Of a DNA stretch of 6,662 nt, positions 1 to 5,601 are shown in pieces. The position numbers and the translations under genes are program-made. The notes below the pieces were generated by a model, which was given only the letters and a program-made list of their open reading frames with translations, ran no database searches and was not told where the DNA came from. The DNA is from an uncultured Clostridium sp. (GTDB taxonomy: Bacteria; Bacillota; Clostridia; Christensenellales; Pumilibacteraceae), in the NCBI GenBank assembly GCA_900555125.1, contig USKH01000064.1, positions 1-6,662 on the forward strand, in the 5' to 3' direction. The number at the start of each line of letters is the position of its first letter. The stretch's first letter is position 1.

Positions 1-26
1 AGCATAAGCGTGATAAATTTTTTCAT
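1..26 (-). CDS. Start of an unidentified leftward gene (N-terminus only)
   Basis: An ATG at 26-24 on the minus strand opens a frame reading MKKFITLM before the window ends. It is preceded by a good ribosome binding site, GAGGAGAG at 35-42, about 8 nt upstream, and by a perfect consensus promoter at 111-139. The combination of promoter, leader and Shine-Dalgarno site is what supports a real gene, since eight codons alone would not. Two lysines followed by hydrophobic residues is how many signal peptides and lipoprotein leaders begin, so an exported protein is possible, but nothing can be said about function. It is separate from the tldD operon because it has its own promoter downstream of the DUF2726 gene. 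Confidence 0.6.
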
Positions 27-42
27 AAAATATTCTCTCCTC

Positions 43-102
43 TTCGCCGTATTTTAAGTTTTTTTCGAATGTATTTTTTGTTTTTCTTTCAGTTCCGGCG
101 AA
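43..102 (-). promoter_or_regulatory. Structured 5' leader of the leftmost gene
   Basis: In the leftward transcript the segment at 102-96 (TTCGCCG) is perfectly complementary to 49-43 (CGGCGAA). The second arm abuts the Shine-Dalgarno site at 35-42. The first arm lies only a few nucleotides from the expected transcription start near 104. A competing local hairpin, GTTC/GAAC around a GCCG loop (103-92), would use the same 5' arm. The pairing is seen in the sequence. A role in mRNA stability or translation control is inference. Confidence 0.35.
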
Positions 103-110
103 CAAGGCGT

Positions 111-139
111 ATTATACGCTTTTAAAACGCATATGTCAA
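111..139 (-). promoter_or_regulatory. SigA-type promoter of the leftmost gene
   Basis: On the minus strand there is a perfect -35 TTGACA (139-134), a 17-bp spacer and a perfect -10 TATAAT (116-111). Initiation is expected near 104, giving a leader of about 78 nt before the ATG at 26. The promoter lies inside two inverted repeats: AAAACGC/GCGTTTT (124-130 and 140-146) straddles the -35 box, and GCGTAT-T-ATACGC (107-119) is centred on the -10 box. So full-consensus strength may be held down by a repressor. Confidence 0.88.
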
Positions 140-156
140 GCGTTTTGATGTATATT

Positions 157-176
157 TATTCAAATTTTTTTGAATA
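157..176. repeat. AT-rich inverted repeat after the tldD operon
   Basis: TATTCAAA (157-164) and TTTGAATA (169-176) are perfect inverted arms around four T residues. It lies about 45-65 nt past the stop of the DUF2726 gene and upstream of the promoter of the next gene. The stem is nearly all A-T and is not followed by a clean U tract in the leftward transcript (AATATAC follows), so it is at best a weak terminator. A protein-binding palindrome is another possibility. No better terminator for the operon was found between 140 and 220. Confidence 0.35.
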
Positions 177-220
177 TTTTTCATTTTTATGCAATGAACC
201 GTTTTTTTATGATATTTTAT

Positions 221-811
221 TCATTGCCAGCGCAAATATCTCCCCACCGCTCTTTTAACGAACGCGGTATCCGAAGCATTGTTGGGCGTGAGTACCACGA
301 GCGGAAGCGAAGCCTTTTGCAATATTTCGGCAACGCGTGCGTCGCGCTCGCGCCTGTCTGCACGCAGGTGGCTTTTATCGTTAAGCTCTACGACAACAAG
401 AGGAACGAAATCGGGCGATACGATAACGAAATCGACCACTCTGAAAAGCTCGTTGCGGTATGAGGTGTAATTAAGTTTATCCACAAGCGAAATAAGCGCG
501 ATTTGCGGCAAAACACGGAACCGTGTGCCGAAAAGTTCCTCTAAAATATGCATAAGCGCACGTTCGGGCGGAGACATAAGACATTCTTTCTTTGCGTATT
601 TTGCGGGAAGAGGGCGTTCTTTATCGGAAATATCGCTGTCGTCACGCTCGCTTTCACGCTTGAGCATAGCCGCTCCGGCAATGCCGAACAGCGCGGCAAT
701 TACCCACAGACAAATTTTTATCGCAGTACTTGCCTCTTTCAATATAGCGGCGACGCATGCGCAGCCTATTCCCAATACTATCGCAAAAAGCCCTGTAAGA
801 CGTTTTTTCAT
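221..811 (-). CDS. Membrane-anchored DUF2726 (PD-(D/E)XK-like) protein
   Basis: A 196-aa protein. Residues about 5-23 and 30-49 form two hydrophobic membrane segments. A charged linker follows (about 50-70), then a DUF2726 domain (about 77-180). The family signatures are visible: MSPPERALMHIL at the domain start, VVDFV (Asp127) and VVVELNDKSH (Glu142, Asp145, Lys146, His148), then an Arg/Asp-rich helix and LPLVVLTP. DUF2726 is believed to belong to the PD-(D/E)XK nuclease-fold group, and Asp127 and Glu142 sit where metal ligands would be expected. Its biochemical role is unknown. I chose the ATG at 811, with GGA 5 nt upstream. A TTG at 841 would give 206 aa and overlap the tldE stop, but it has no ribosome binding site and would put ten charged residues before the natural MKKR start. 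It is the last gene of the tldD operon, 26 nt after tldE, which suggests co-expression and perhaps membrane localisation of a shared process. Confidence 0.85.
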   Translation of the reverse strand: MKKRLTGLFAIVLGIGCACVAAILKEASTAIKICLWVIAALFGIAGAAMLKRESERDDSDISDKERPLPAKYAKKECLMSPPERALMHILEELFGTRFRVLPQIALISLVDKLNYTSYRNELFRVVDFVIVSPDFVPLVVVELNDKSHLRADRRERDARVAEILQKASLPLVVLTPNNASDTAFVKRAVGRYLRWQ

Positions 812-837
812 CTTTTTCCGGTTTTTCTCCGATTTAA

Positions 838-2124
838 TCAATAAATTGTAAGTTTATCGGCTTTTGCGTATTTCGGTCCGTAATAAGTCGCTCTCGTCAC
901 GCGTTCGGACGAGAACTCGAACGAGCCGAGTACTTCGGACAAGCTGCCGCTTATGCTGATACCGGTGACGGGCGTGGTTTTTCCGTTTTCGGTGAGATAT
1001 GCAAGGCGCACTTCTCCGCCGATATAATCGTTATATAAATCAACCTGAAGCCCGGACATAGAAGCTATTTCCAGTCGATTGCCGGACAAAATCTCTTTTT
1101 CCGACAACTTGCCGGCAGCTATCTCCGTACAGGGATTGGCACCGGTGGGCTTTCCGCCGAGATAATACGCAAAGCGGCTTCCTCCGTAGTTATTTTCGAG
1201 AATGCCGTTTTTAATTACTGTAACGTCGCAATAATCCACTCCGTCGCCGTCGAACTTACGGCTTGCCGTACAGCCGGGAATTTCGCCTTTGAGCGTTACG
1301 GTAATGTCGCCCGCCTCGGCTTGTTTTCGTATATCGTCGCCAACCGAATGCAGATTGCCGTGCGAGTACACGGTTGCGTAGTCGGAGTCGCTTAAAATAT
1401 TGTCGAAAAGTTCGTTTATTTCCTGCGCGCGGAATATTATCGGGCAGGAAACCGAATGTTCGGGCTTTTGGGCTTCCAATCTTGCTTTGACGTCTTTAAG
1501 CGCGGTTTCCACGTCGCTTTCGATGCGGTTTTCGTCGGCAGTTTCGTAGTGAAGCGCTTCGTAAAGCTCAACCGACTGCTCTTTACCGTTGCAGGTGGGA
1601 ATGGCTTCGATCATGATTTCCGTGCCGAAACTCTGCTTTTTAAGTCCGTTTGAATTTTCCACAGTCGTAAACGAGTCGGTGACAAAAATTTCGACTGCAT
1701 TTACCGCGCAACCCTCGCCTTTCATTTTTTCGACAGCTTTTTGAACTGCAAAATACGCTTTTTCGGCGTCGGAAAAGCGCTCTTTTGAGCTTCTTTCGCC
1801 CACATCTGCCGTTGTCGTGCTTTTTTCGGGCAAAGGGGATTTTTCGTCGAAGATGAGAAGCGCACGTTCCGCCGCTTTTTCTGCTTTTTCTTTCAGCTCA
1901 TCATAATCGTCGGACGCGTACAGCGAAAAAGTGCTGTTGCCGGTTTTTTCGTCATGATCGACGTATACGGTTATTGCGGTGGTTTCGGAGTCAACCACGC
2001 GCGCCGTTTCGATTTTTTCATGAACTCCGAAAATCTGATTGCCTTGTTTTTCCGAGCGGACTATTTTCCATCCGCTTATTTTTTTGTTTTCCGCCAACGC
2101 GGCTTTTATGATTTCGATTTCCAT
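838..2124 (-). CDS. pmbA: TldE/PmbA-family protein, non-catalytic partner of TldD
   Basis: A 428-aa soluble protein of the TldD/PmbA (peptidase U62) superfamily. The N-terminal half (about 1-200) is the variable domain. The C-terminal domain (about 225-428) carries the family pattern: KFDGDGVDYCDVTVIKNGIL (290-309), KPTGAN (325-330), then GLQVDLYNDYIGGEVRLAYL (358-377) and TTPVTGISISGSL (383-395). It has no HExxxH motif, as expected for TldE, the subunit known from E. coli to pair with the metal-bearing TldD and shape the proteolytic chamber. The start at 2124 is supported by GGGGAGG about 6 nt upstream, directly after the tldD stop, with a 13-nt gap, so the two are translationally close. The complex should be cytoplasmic and degrade unfolded peptides or cut leaders of modified peptides. 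No modified-peptide gene is visible here. The symbol is by family; a lineage-specific TldE-like paralogue is equally possible. Confidence 0.92.
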   Translation of the reverse strand: MEIEIIKAALAENKKISGWKIVRSEKQGNQIFGVHEKIETARVVDSETTAITVYVDHDEKTGNSTFSLYASDDYDELKEKAEKAAERALLIFDEKSPLPEKSTTTADVGERSSKERFSDAEKAYFAVQKAVEKMKGEGCAVNAVEIFVTDSFTTVENSNGLKKQSFGTEIMIEAIPTCNGKEQSVELYEALHYETADENRIESDVETALKDVKARLEAQKPEHSVSCPIIFRAQEINELFDNILSDSDYATVYSHGNLHSVGDDIRKQAEAGDITVTLKGEIPGCTASRKFDGDGVDYCDVTVIKNGILENNYGGSRFAYYLGGKPTGANPCTEIAAGKLSEKEILSGNRLEIASMSGLQVDLYNDYIGGEVRLAYLTENGKTTPVTGISISGSLSEVLGSFEFSSERVTRATYYGPKYAKADKLTIY

Positions 2125-2137
2125 AAATTACCTCCCC

Positions 2138-3532
2138 TTAGCCCAGCTTTACCCTTGCTTTAAGCGCTGGACCGCCGTCCGACACGCGTACCCATTCTTT
2201 ATAGCCCTTGCCGCACATGCCGGAACCTTCTATCTCCATACCGTCCGAAATCATGTCGATAGATTTCAAAAGGTCGGGAACATAACCGCTCATGACGACG
2301 GGAGACACATAATTTTCGGTGAGTTTGCCGTCCACTATCTCGATGCCGTACTCGGCGGTGCATTGAATAGCCCAGTTTTTGGGATCTTCCATGCCGTTAT
2401 TGGTTTCAAAAAGCATGTAGCCGTGTTTTACCGACGCTATCATGTCTTCGAGCTTGTCGCTGCCTCTCTCGAAAAACGTATTGGTCATGCGGGCATACGC
2501 CTTGTGCGTGTGACTTTCTCTTCTTCCGTTGCCGGTGGGAGCGTATTTAAGCTGAGCGGAACTGGTAAGGTCGCACAAACCGCCGACAAGTATTCCGTTT
2601 TTGATTATCTGCGTATCACCGGCAAGCACCCCGTCGTCGTCGAAGAAATAGCTTGCCACCGACAGGCACGAACCTGCTCCGTCGCGCATGTTGCAGATGG
2701 GCGAAGCCACGCTCTTGCCCACGAACTGCTTTGCAAGCGCGCGGTCCTTTACAAACTGGTCCATTTCCACGCCGTGACCGAACGCTTCGTGCGCGATAAG
2801 TCCGGTTATGGACGGATCGGTAATAACGTCGTAAACGCCGGGCGTGATCGGCTTTGCGCTAAGAAGATGCTCGGCTTTCTCGACAAGCTTGTCGATTTTT
2901 TGCGGCAATAATTCTATTACGTCTTTTATAAGGTGCGAATTTGCCGTTTCGCGAGCCTGCACCATCTTGTCGCCGTCACGCATGACGGCAATAGCGTAGC
3001 CGTTTATCCATGCGTAATGCTGCGTAAGCGTTCTGTTTACGCCCACAAACATTTTGTTTACTTCAAAAATTCGGAGCATGCAAAGCGCGTTTATAATACG
3101 CTTGTCGGCGGCAAGTATTTTATCCTTAACGCCCGTGCAGAATTGGAGAAGTTGTGCGTCCGAATAGCTATTCGTGTCGGTTTCTCTTTCAAAATGCTTT
3201 TCCAATGACCCTCTCGGGATTGCCTCTATGCTTACCGCACGACATTCGAGTGACTTCCCAAGCTTAATTTCTTTGGTTATTTTTTCGGCAAGAGCGTCCG
3301 TATCTTCTCCGATATCGTCCAGCGAATACTCGTAAAAAATGCCGCCGTCGTTTAATTTTATGACAAAACCGCAATCGGGCAGTTCTCCCACAGACGAAGT
3401 TTTTCTGTTAACTCTTATCGCGCTGCTTAAAACATGACTGCCGAGAATTCCGACGTACGAAAAACTTTCTTGCAGCTTTTCGGCAAGTGCTTTGCACGCC
3501 GTCTTTCTGCTCTCTAAAAATTTGTCAAACAT
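2138..3532 (-). CDS. tldD: TldD metalloprotease subunit
   Basis: A 464-aa cytoplasmic protein, close to the usual length for TldD (about 460-480). The catalytic helix reads IAHEAFGHGVEMD, giving HExxxH with His248, Glu249 and His253. The distal zinc-ligand cysteine is in GSGMCGKGYKEW (Cys440). The family block RMTNTFFERG (from about residue 348) is also present. In the characterised E. coli complex the two His and the distal Cys bind zinc, so this subunit should be active. The start at 3532 was chosen because AAGGAG (3545-3540) lies 7 nt upstream. An in-frame ATG at 3589 overlaps the -10 box of the promoter at 3580-3608, so it would not be on the transcript. tldD is first in the operon, followed after 13 nt by the TldE partner and then DUF2726. 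The substrate is unknown. Confidence 0.95.
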   Translation of the reverse strand: MFDKFLESRKTACKALAEKLQESFSYVGILGSHVLSSAIRVNRKTSSVGELPDCGFVIKLNDGGIFYEYSLDDIGEDTDALAEKITKEIKLGKSLECRAVSIEAIPRGSLEKHFERETDTNSYSDAQLLQFCTGVKDKILAADKRIINALCMLRIFEVNKMFVGVNRTLTQHYAWINGYAIAVMRDGDKMVQARETANSHLIKDVIELLPQKIDKLVEKAEHLLSAKPITPGVYDVITDPSITGLIAHEAFGHGVEMDQFVKDRALAKQFVGKSVASPICNMRDGAGSCLSVASYFFDDDGVLAGDTQIIKNGILVGGLCDLTSSAQLKYAPTGNGRRESHTHKAYARMTNTFFERGSDKLEDMIASVKHGYMLFETNNGMEDPKNWAIQCTAEYGIEIVDGKLTENYVSPVVMSGYVPDLLKSIDMISDGMEIEGSGMCGKGYKEWVRVSDGGPALKARVKLG

Positions 3533-3539
3533 AATTTTT

Positions 3540-3545
3540 CTCCTT
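3540..3545 (-). promoter_or_regulatory. Ribosome binding site that fixes the tldD start
   Basis: AAGGAG on the minus strand lies 7 nt before the ATG at 3532-3530. It decides against the longer frame starting at 3589. Confidence 0.9.
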
Positions 3546-3579
3546 AAAGCGAATTGCATTCGCCTGTCTTTCGCAAAAT

Positions 3580-3608
3580 ATTGTATCATATCGCGCTCGT
3601 TTTGTCAA
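3580..3608 (-). promoter_or_regulatory. SigA-type promoter of the tldD-tldE-DUF2726 operon
   Basis: On the minus strand there is a -35 TTGACA (3608-3603, perfect), a 17-bp spacer and a -10 TACAAT (3585-3580, 5 of 6). Initiation is expected near 3573, giving a leader of about 40 nt. No separate promoter was seen at the tldE or DUF2726 junctions, whose gaps are 13 and 26 nt. Confidence 0.87.
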
Positions 3609-3639
3609 TGATATGAAAAGAAGTAAAACTCTGCGCATT

Positions 3640-3655
3640 TTTGCGAAGTTGCAAA
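3640..3655. promoter_or_regulatory. Candidate operator between divergent promoters
   Basis: TTTGC (3640-3644) and GCAAA (3651-3655) form an inverted repeat with a 6-nt centre. It lies between the two divergent -35 boxes (3603 and 3707), about 31 bp from the tldD one. The arms are only 5 bp, so chance is a real alternative. Confidence 0.25.
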
Positions 3656-3701
3656 CAAGTGTGCCCTTCTGAAAAAAAAACATAAAACCGGCTTTTTTTT
3701 C

Positions 3702-3730
3702 TTGCATTACTTTCTTTTAAATGTTATAAT
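3702..3730 (+). promoter_or_regulatory. SigA-type promoter of the glycoside hydrolase gene
   Basis: A -35 TTGCAT (3702-3707), 17-bp spacer and perfect -10 TATAAT (3725-3730), with initiation expected near 3737. A T8 tract (3693-3700) ends one base before the -35 box and an A9 tract (3672-3680) lies one to two helical turns further up, resembling an UP element. AAGGAG at 3755-3760 is 6 nt before the ATG. Confidence 0.87.
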
Positions 3731-3766
3731 TTCGCTAAGCCTAAATAATTTCATAAGGAGCGAAAA

Positions 3767-4864
3767 ATGGAAAAGTGGAGTAAAGACAAAGCGTGGGATT
3801 GGTATAATTCCCGTCCGTGGATAAGGGGCTTTAACGGCTACCCGTCCAACTGCGTCAATCGCGTGGCGATATGGCAGAGTTATAAGCATGAAGAAGTGTT
3901 TAAACAAATCGAATACGAGTTCTCTCTCGCTGAGAAAACCGGGCTGAACGCCGTTCGTGCAATACCGATGTTTGAAGTATGGCTGTACGAGCACGACAGC
4001 TTTATGAACAATCTCGAAGAGTATATTTCTCTTGCGGAAAAGTACGGCTTGGGCGTTATGCTCGTAATCGGCAACGACTGCAATGTTCCGAAAGACTTTT
4101 ATATGTTTAAACTCGGCGAACAGAATATTGACTGGGGCTATCACAGCGGAATTAAGCGTGGTCAGCACTCGGCAACTCACACGGCGGCAGGCTATCAGTT
4201 GAACGACGAGCCGGAGTACACCGAAAAATTCTACGATATGGTGCGCGAACTGGCAGAAAAGTACCATGCCGACAAACGCGTTCAGATCTGGAACGTATGG
4301 AACGAAATAGGAAATTCGCGCCGAGGTATGATGTCGGCGGACATGATGAAAAAATCGTTTGAAATTATCCGCTCGTTCAATCAGATTCAACCGCTTACGG
4401 CAGACTGCTGGTGCTACGACGCCGACATGCAACCTTTCAAGGAAGAACAACTGCTTGCACTGGAGCTTAGCGATGTCATCTCTTTCCACTACTACGGTAG
4501 TTTCCAAAACATGGTGCGCGTAATCAAAAATCTGAAAGAACGCTACGATCGCCCTCTTATCAACGACGAATGGTTAAACCGCATCGAACACAATAACGTG
4601 GACGAGATCTTCCCTCTTTTCTGGCTGGAAAAAATCGGCTCGTATCACTGGGGGCTTATTCAGGGCTACTCTCAGACGTACGAGCCTTGGGGCTGCTATA
4701 TGAAAGACATCGAAAATCCCGACTATCACGGAGATTTCGACTTCACAAAGTGGCAGCACGACCTATATCGCTTTAACGGTCTACCGTATATCGCGAAAGA
4801 AGTTAAAATAATCAAGCAGTTTGCCGCACTCGCCGACAAAGAATTCGAAAGTAAGAAAAAATAA
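3767..4864 (+). CDS. Clan GH-A glycoside hydrolase (GH5-like; '1,4-beta-xylanase' type)
   Basis: A 365-aa TIM-barrel protein. Features in order: WIRGFNGYPSNC (18-29) at the barrel start; LNAVRAIPMFEVW (60-72); GLGVMLVIGNDC (94-105); VQIWNVWNEIGNS (172-184), with Glu180 as the likely acid/base; ISFHYYG (238-244); RPLINDEWLNR (262-272), with Glu268 as the likely nucleophile; and YHWGLIQG (293-300), an active-site Trp strand. Two glutamates after strands 4 and 7 define clan GH-A. Clostridial proteins with this MEKWSK..AW.WYN.RPW start are commonly annotated as 1,4-beta-xylanase or cellulase, but the substrate cannot be read from sequence. There is no signal peptide, anchor or binding module, so it should act inside the cell on short imported oligosaccharides. 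It is monocistronic, with its own promoter and terminator, and no transporter is adjacent. Confidence 0.9.
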   Translation: MEKWSKDKAWDWYNSRPWIRGFNGYPSNCVNRVAIWQSYKHEEVFKQIEYEFSLAEKTGLNAVRAIPMFEVWLYEHDSFMNNLEEYISLAEKYGLGVMLVIGNDCNVPKDFYMFKLGEQNIDWGYHSGIKRGQHSATHTAAGYQLNDEPEYTEKFYDMVRELAEKYHADKRVQIWNVWNEIGNSRRGMMSADMMKKSFEIIRSFNQIQPLTADCWCYDADMQPFKEEQLLALELSDVISFHYYGSFQNMVRVIKNLKERYDRPLINDEWLNRIEHNNVDEIFPLFWLEKIGSYHWGLIQGYSQTYEPWGCYMKDIENPDYHGDFDFTKWQHDLYRFNGLPYIAKEVKIIKQFAALADKEFESKKK

Positions 4865-4884
4865 AATAACGGTAAATTGAACAG

Positions 4885-4927
4885 AAAAAGGTCCGAGAGC
4901 AATTGTTTTTGTCTCGGATCTTTTTTT
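4885..4927 (+). terminator. Intrinsic terminator of the glycoside hydrolase gene
   Basis: GGTCCGAGA (4890-4898) pairs with TCTCGGATC (4912-4920), 9 bp with one G-U pair, around a 13-nt loop. It is followed by T7 (4921-4927) and preceded by A5 (4885-4889), so the stem can extend. It begins 21 nt after the stop codon. Confidence 0.92.
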
Positions 4928-5289
4928 GATTTTTTGCAGGGAAAACACAGCGCTGTTGGTAGAATAGTTTCTTTGTTTTTTGCGGAATGGTAAACGTTTT
5001 GGAATATGGGATATCGTGAAACCATATTTCCATTCGCCGATACAAAACACAAGCAATTACAATCTCTCAGCTGCCTTACGGCGCCAGCGCCCTTGTTCGT
5101 CGCAATGGAGCCTTTAAATTCGGTTTATTTGTGCGAGTACAATGTGTATTTTCCGATTTGTAGGGCGGGTGGCTTGCTCCCGCCGCCGTTCTATTCGGAC
5201 AGTCGGGGACGCCTGTCCCTACAGTGAGAATAATACTAACCTTGTGCAGCTGTGCTTTGATACACAACTAACCGATTTACCCCCATCAT
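4928..5289. other. Gene-free stretch between converging genes
   Basis: No credible gene is seen in these 362 bases. Frames that stay open have no ribosome binding site and run across the palindromic repeat at 5159-5223. The stretch contains an imperfect fold at 4982-5037, a perfect 10-bp palindrome ACAGCGCTGT at 4947-4956, GGCGC-CA-GCGCC at 5080-5091, and the 65-bp repeat element. No clear U-tract terminator for the leftward 70-aa gene was found here. The repeat hairpins are the nearest candidates. Confidence 0.6.
5159..5223. repeat. REP/MITE-like 65-bp palindromic intergenic element
   Basis: The ends are TGTAGGG (5159-5165) and CCCTACA (5217-5223), perfect 7-bp terminal inverted repeats. 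Inside are two GC-rich hairpins: GGCGGG/CCCGCC (5164-5169 and 5179-5184, 9-nt loop) and GGACAG/CTGTCC (5197-5202 and 5213-5218, 10-nt loop). Its GC content contrasts sharply with the surrounding AT-rich DNA. Elements starting TGTAGGG with internal GC palindromes are, from memory, common in intergenic DNA of Clostridia, often near gene 3' ends. Only one copy is in this window and no target duplication is evident, so mobility is inference. Confidence 0.7.
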
Positions 5290-5502
5290 CTATTGTTTAT
5301 TTCTGTCGGGCATTCCGATTGCGAACAAAATTGCCGCCACTCCGCCAAATAATCCGAGGAAAAAAGCTATTCCGCTATACCCCTTCGCTTTTAACAAAAT
5401 ACACGTCATAACACCGCACAATATACTATAAATTATGTAGCCGACAGCCACAAGCAAAGATACATGTTGCGACGTAATGATACTTGACAATAAATTAATC
5501 AT
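5290..5502 (-). CDS. Small two-helix membrane protein
   Basis: A 70-aa protein with two hydrophobic segments (about 14-37 and 44-63), separated by a short basic turn KAKGYSG and ending in a polar PDRNKQ tail. No family is recognised with certainty, although short hydrophobic proteins with a 'GYSG..FFLGLFGG' hairpin and a 'PDR' end are frequent in Bacillota. AAAGGAG lies 7 nt before the ATG at 5502, and a perfect consensus promoter lies 47 nt or more upstream, so it is very likely expressed. It is divergent from an XRE repressor gene, and two operator-like palindromes sit in its promoter and at its transcription start. That suggests it is the regulated output of that repressor. A toxin-like, immunity or stress membrane role is possible but not shown. 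Confidence 0.82.
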   Translation of the reverse strand: MINLLSSIITSQHVSLLVAVGYIIYSILCGVMTCILLKAKGYSGIAFFLGLFGGVAAILFAIGMPDRNKQ

Positions 5503-5530
5503 ATTCTTTCTCCTTTTGTTTGAATAGAAT

Positions 5531-5546
5531 TATCCCCAAGGGGATA
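5531..5546. promoter_or_regulatory. Operator-like palindrome O1
   Basis: TATCCCC-AA-GGGGATA is a perfect 7-bp-arm inverted repeat. It lies just downstream of the expected start (near 5549) of the leftward transcript for the 70-aa protein, where a bound repressor would block initiation or early elongation. It resembles O2 at 13 of 16 positions (compared with the reverse complement of O1). The likely ligand is the adjacent XRE protein; this is inference. Confidence 0.65.
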
Positions 5547-5548
5547 TT

Positions 5549-5577
5549 TTAACATATTATACTCCCTTGGCGATAAA
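5549..5577 (+). promoter_or_regulatory. Probable promoter of the XRE regulator gene
   Basis: A -35 TTAACA (5549-5554, 5 of 6), 17-bp spacer and a weak -10 GATAAA (5572-5577, 4 of 6). Initiation near 5584 would leave a short leader that still includes AAAAGGAG (5587-5594). It overlaps the strong leftward promoter almost completely, and O2 lies in the spacer of both. An alternative -10, TATACT at 5558-5563, has no good -35. Confidence 0.45.
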
Positions 5578-5584
5578 ATGTCAA
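5556..5584 (-). promoter_or_regulatory. Perfect SigA promoter of the 70-aa membrane protein
   Basis: On the minus strand, TTGACA (5584-5579), a 17-bp spacer and TATAAT (5561-5556) match the consensus at all 12 positions. Operator-like O2 (5560-5575) fills the spacer and O1 (5531-5546) follows the start point. A promoter this strong in front of a small membrane protein would be expected to be repressed. Confidence 0.92.
5560..5575. promoter_or_regulatory. Operator-like palindrome O2
   Basis: TACTCCCTTGGCGATA is a degenerate copy of O1 in the opposite orientation, matching at 13 of 16 positions. Its centre is 29 bp from that of O1. It lies between the -35 and -10 boxes of the leftward promoter and in the spacer of the probable rightward promoter, so one bound repressor could shut both. 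Confidence 0.55.
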
Positions 5585-5601
5585 GTAAAAGGAGCCTTTA
5601 T

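Noticed and set aside
157..176. TATTCAAA/TTTGAATA as the definite terminator of the tldD operon
   Set aside because: The stem is almost wholly A-T and the leftward transcript lacks a following U tract, so it is recorded only as an inverted repeat.
812..841. TTG start for the DUF2726 protein overlapping the tldE stop
   Set aside because: No Shine-Dalgarno site precedes it, while the ATG at 811 begins a natural MKKR-hydrophobic N-terminus.
2039..2911. Long open rightward frame (290 codons) opposite tldD and the tldE start
   Set aside because: It is antisense to two well-supported family genes, has no ribosome binding site or recognisable domain, and its composition is that of a shadow frame.
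3533..3589. Longer tldD start at 3589
   Set aside because: That ATG overlaps the -10 box and lies upstream of the expected transcription start; the AAGGAG site points to 3532.
3707..4507. Long leftward frame (266 codons) opposite the glycoside hydrolase gene
   Set aside because: It mirrors a strongly supported GH-A coding sequence and its promoter, and has no recognisable domain.
5006..5267. Open frames on both strands across the gap and the palindromic repeat
   Set aside because: They have no ribosome binding sites and are partly translated repeat sequence (for example VGTGVPDCPN), a known source of false small genes.
5225..5289. Hairpin GTTGTG/CACAGC after the 70-aa gene as its terminator
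   Set aside because: The stem is only six pairs with a wobble and has no U tract after it.
5578..5601. Longer XRE start at 5578
   Set aside because: It has no ribosome binding site, overlaps promoter DNA, and adds eight residues not needed by the HTH domain.
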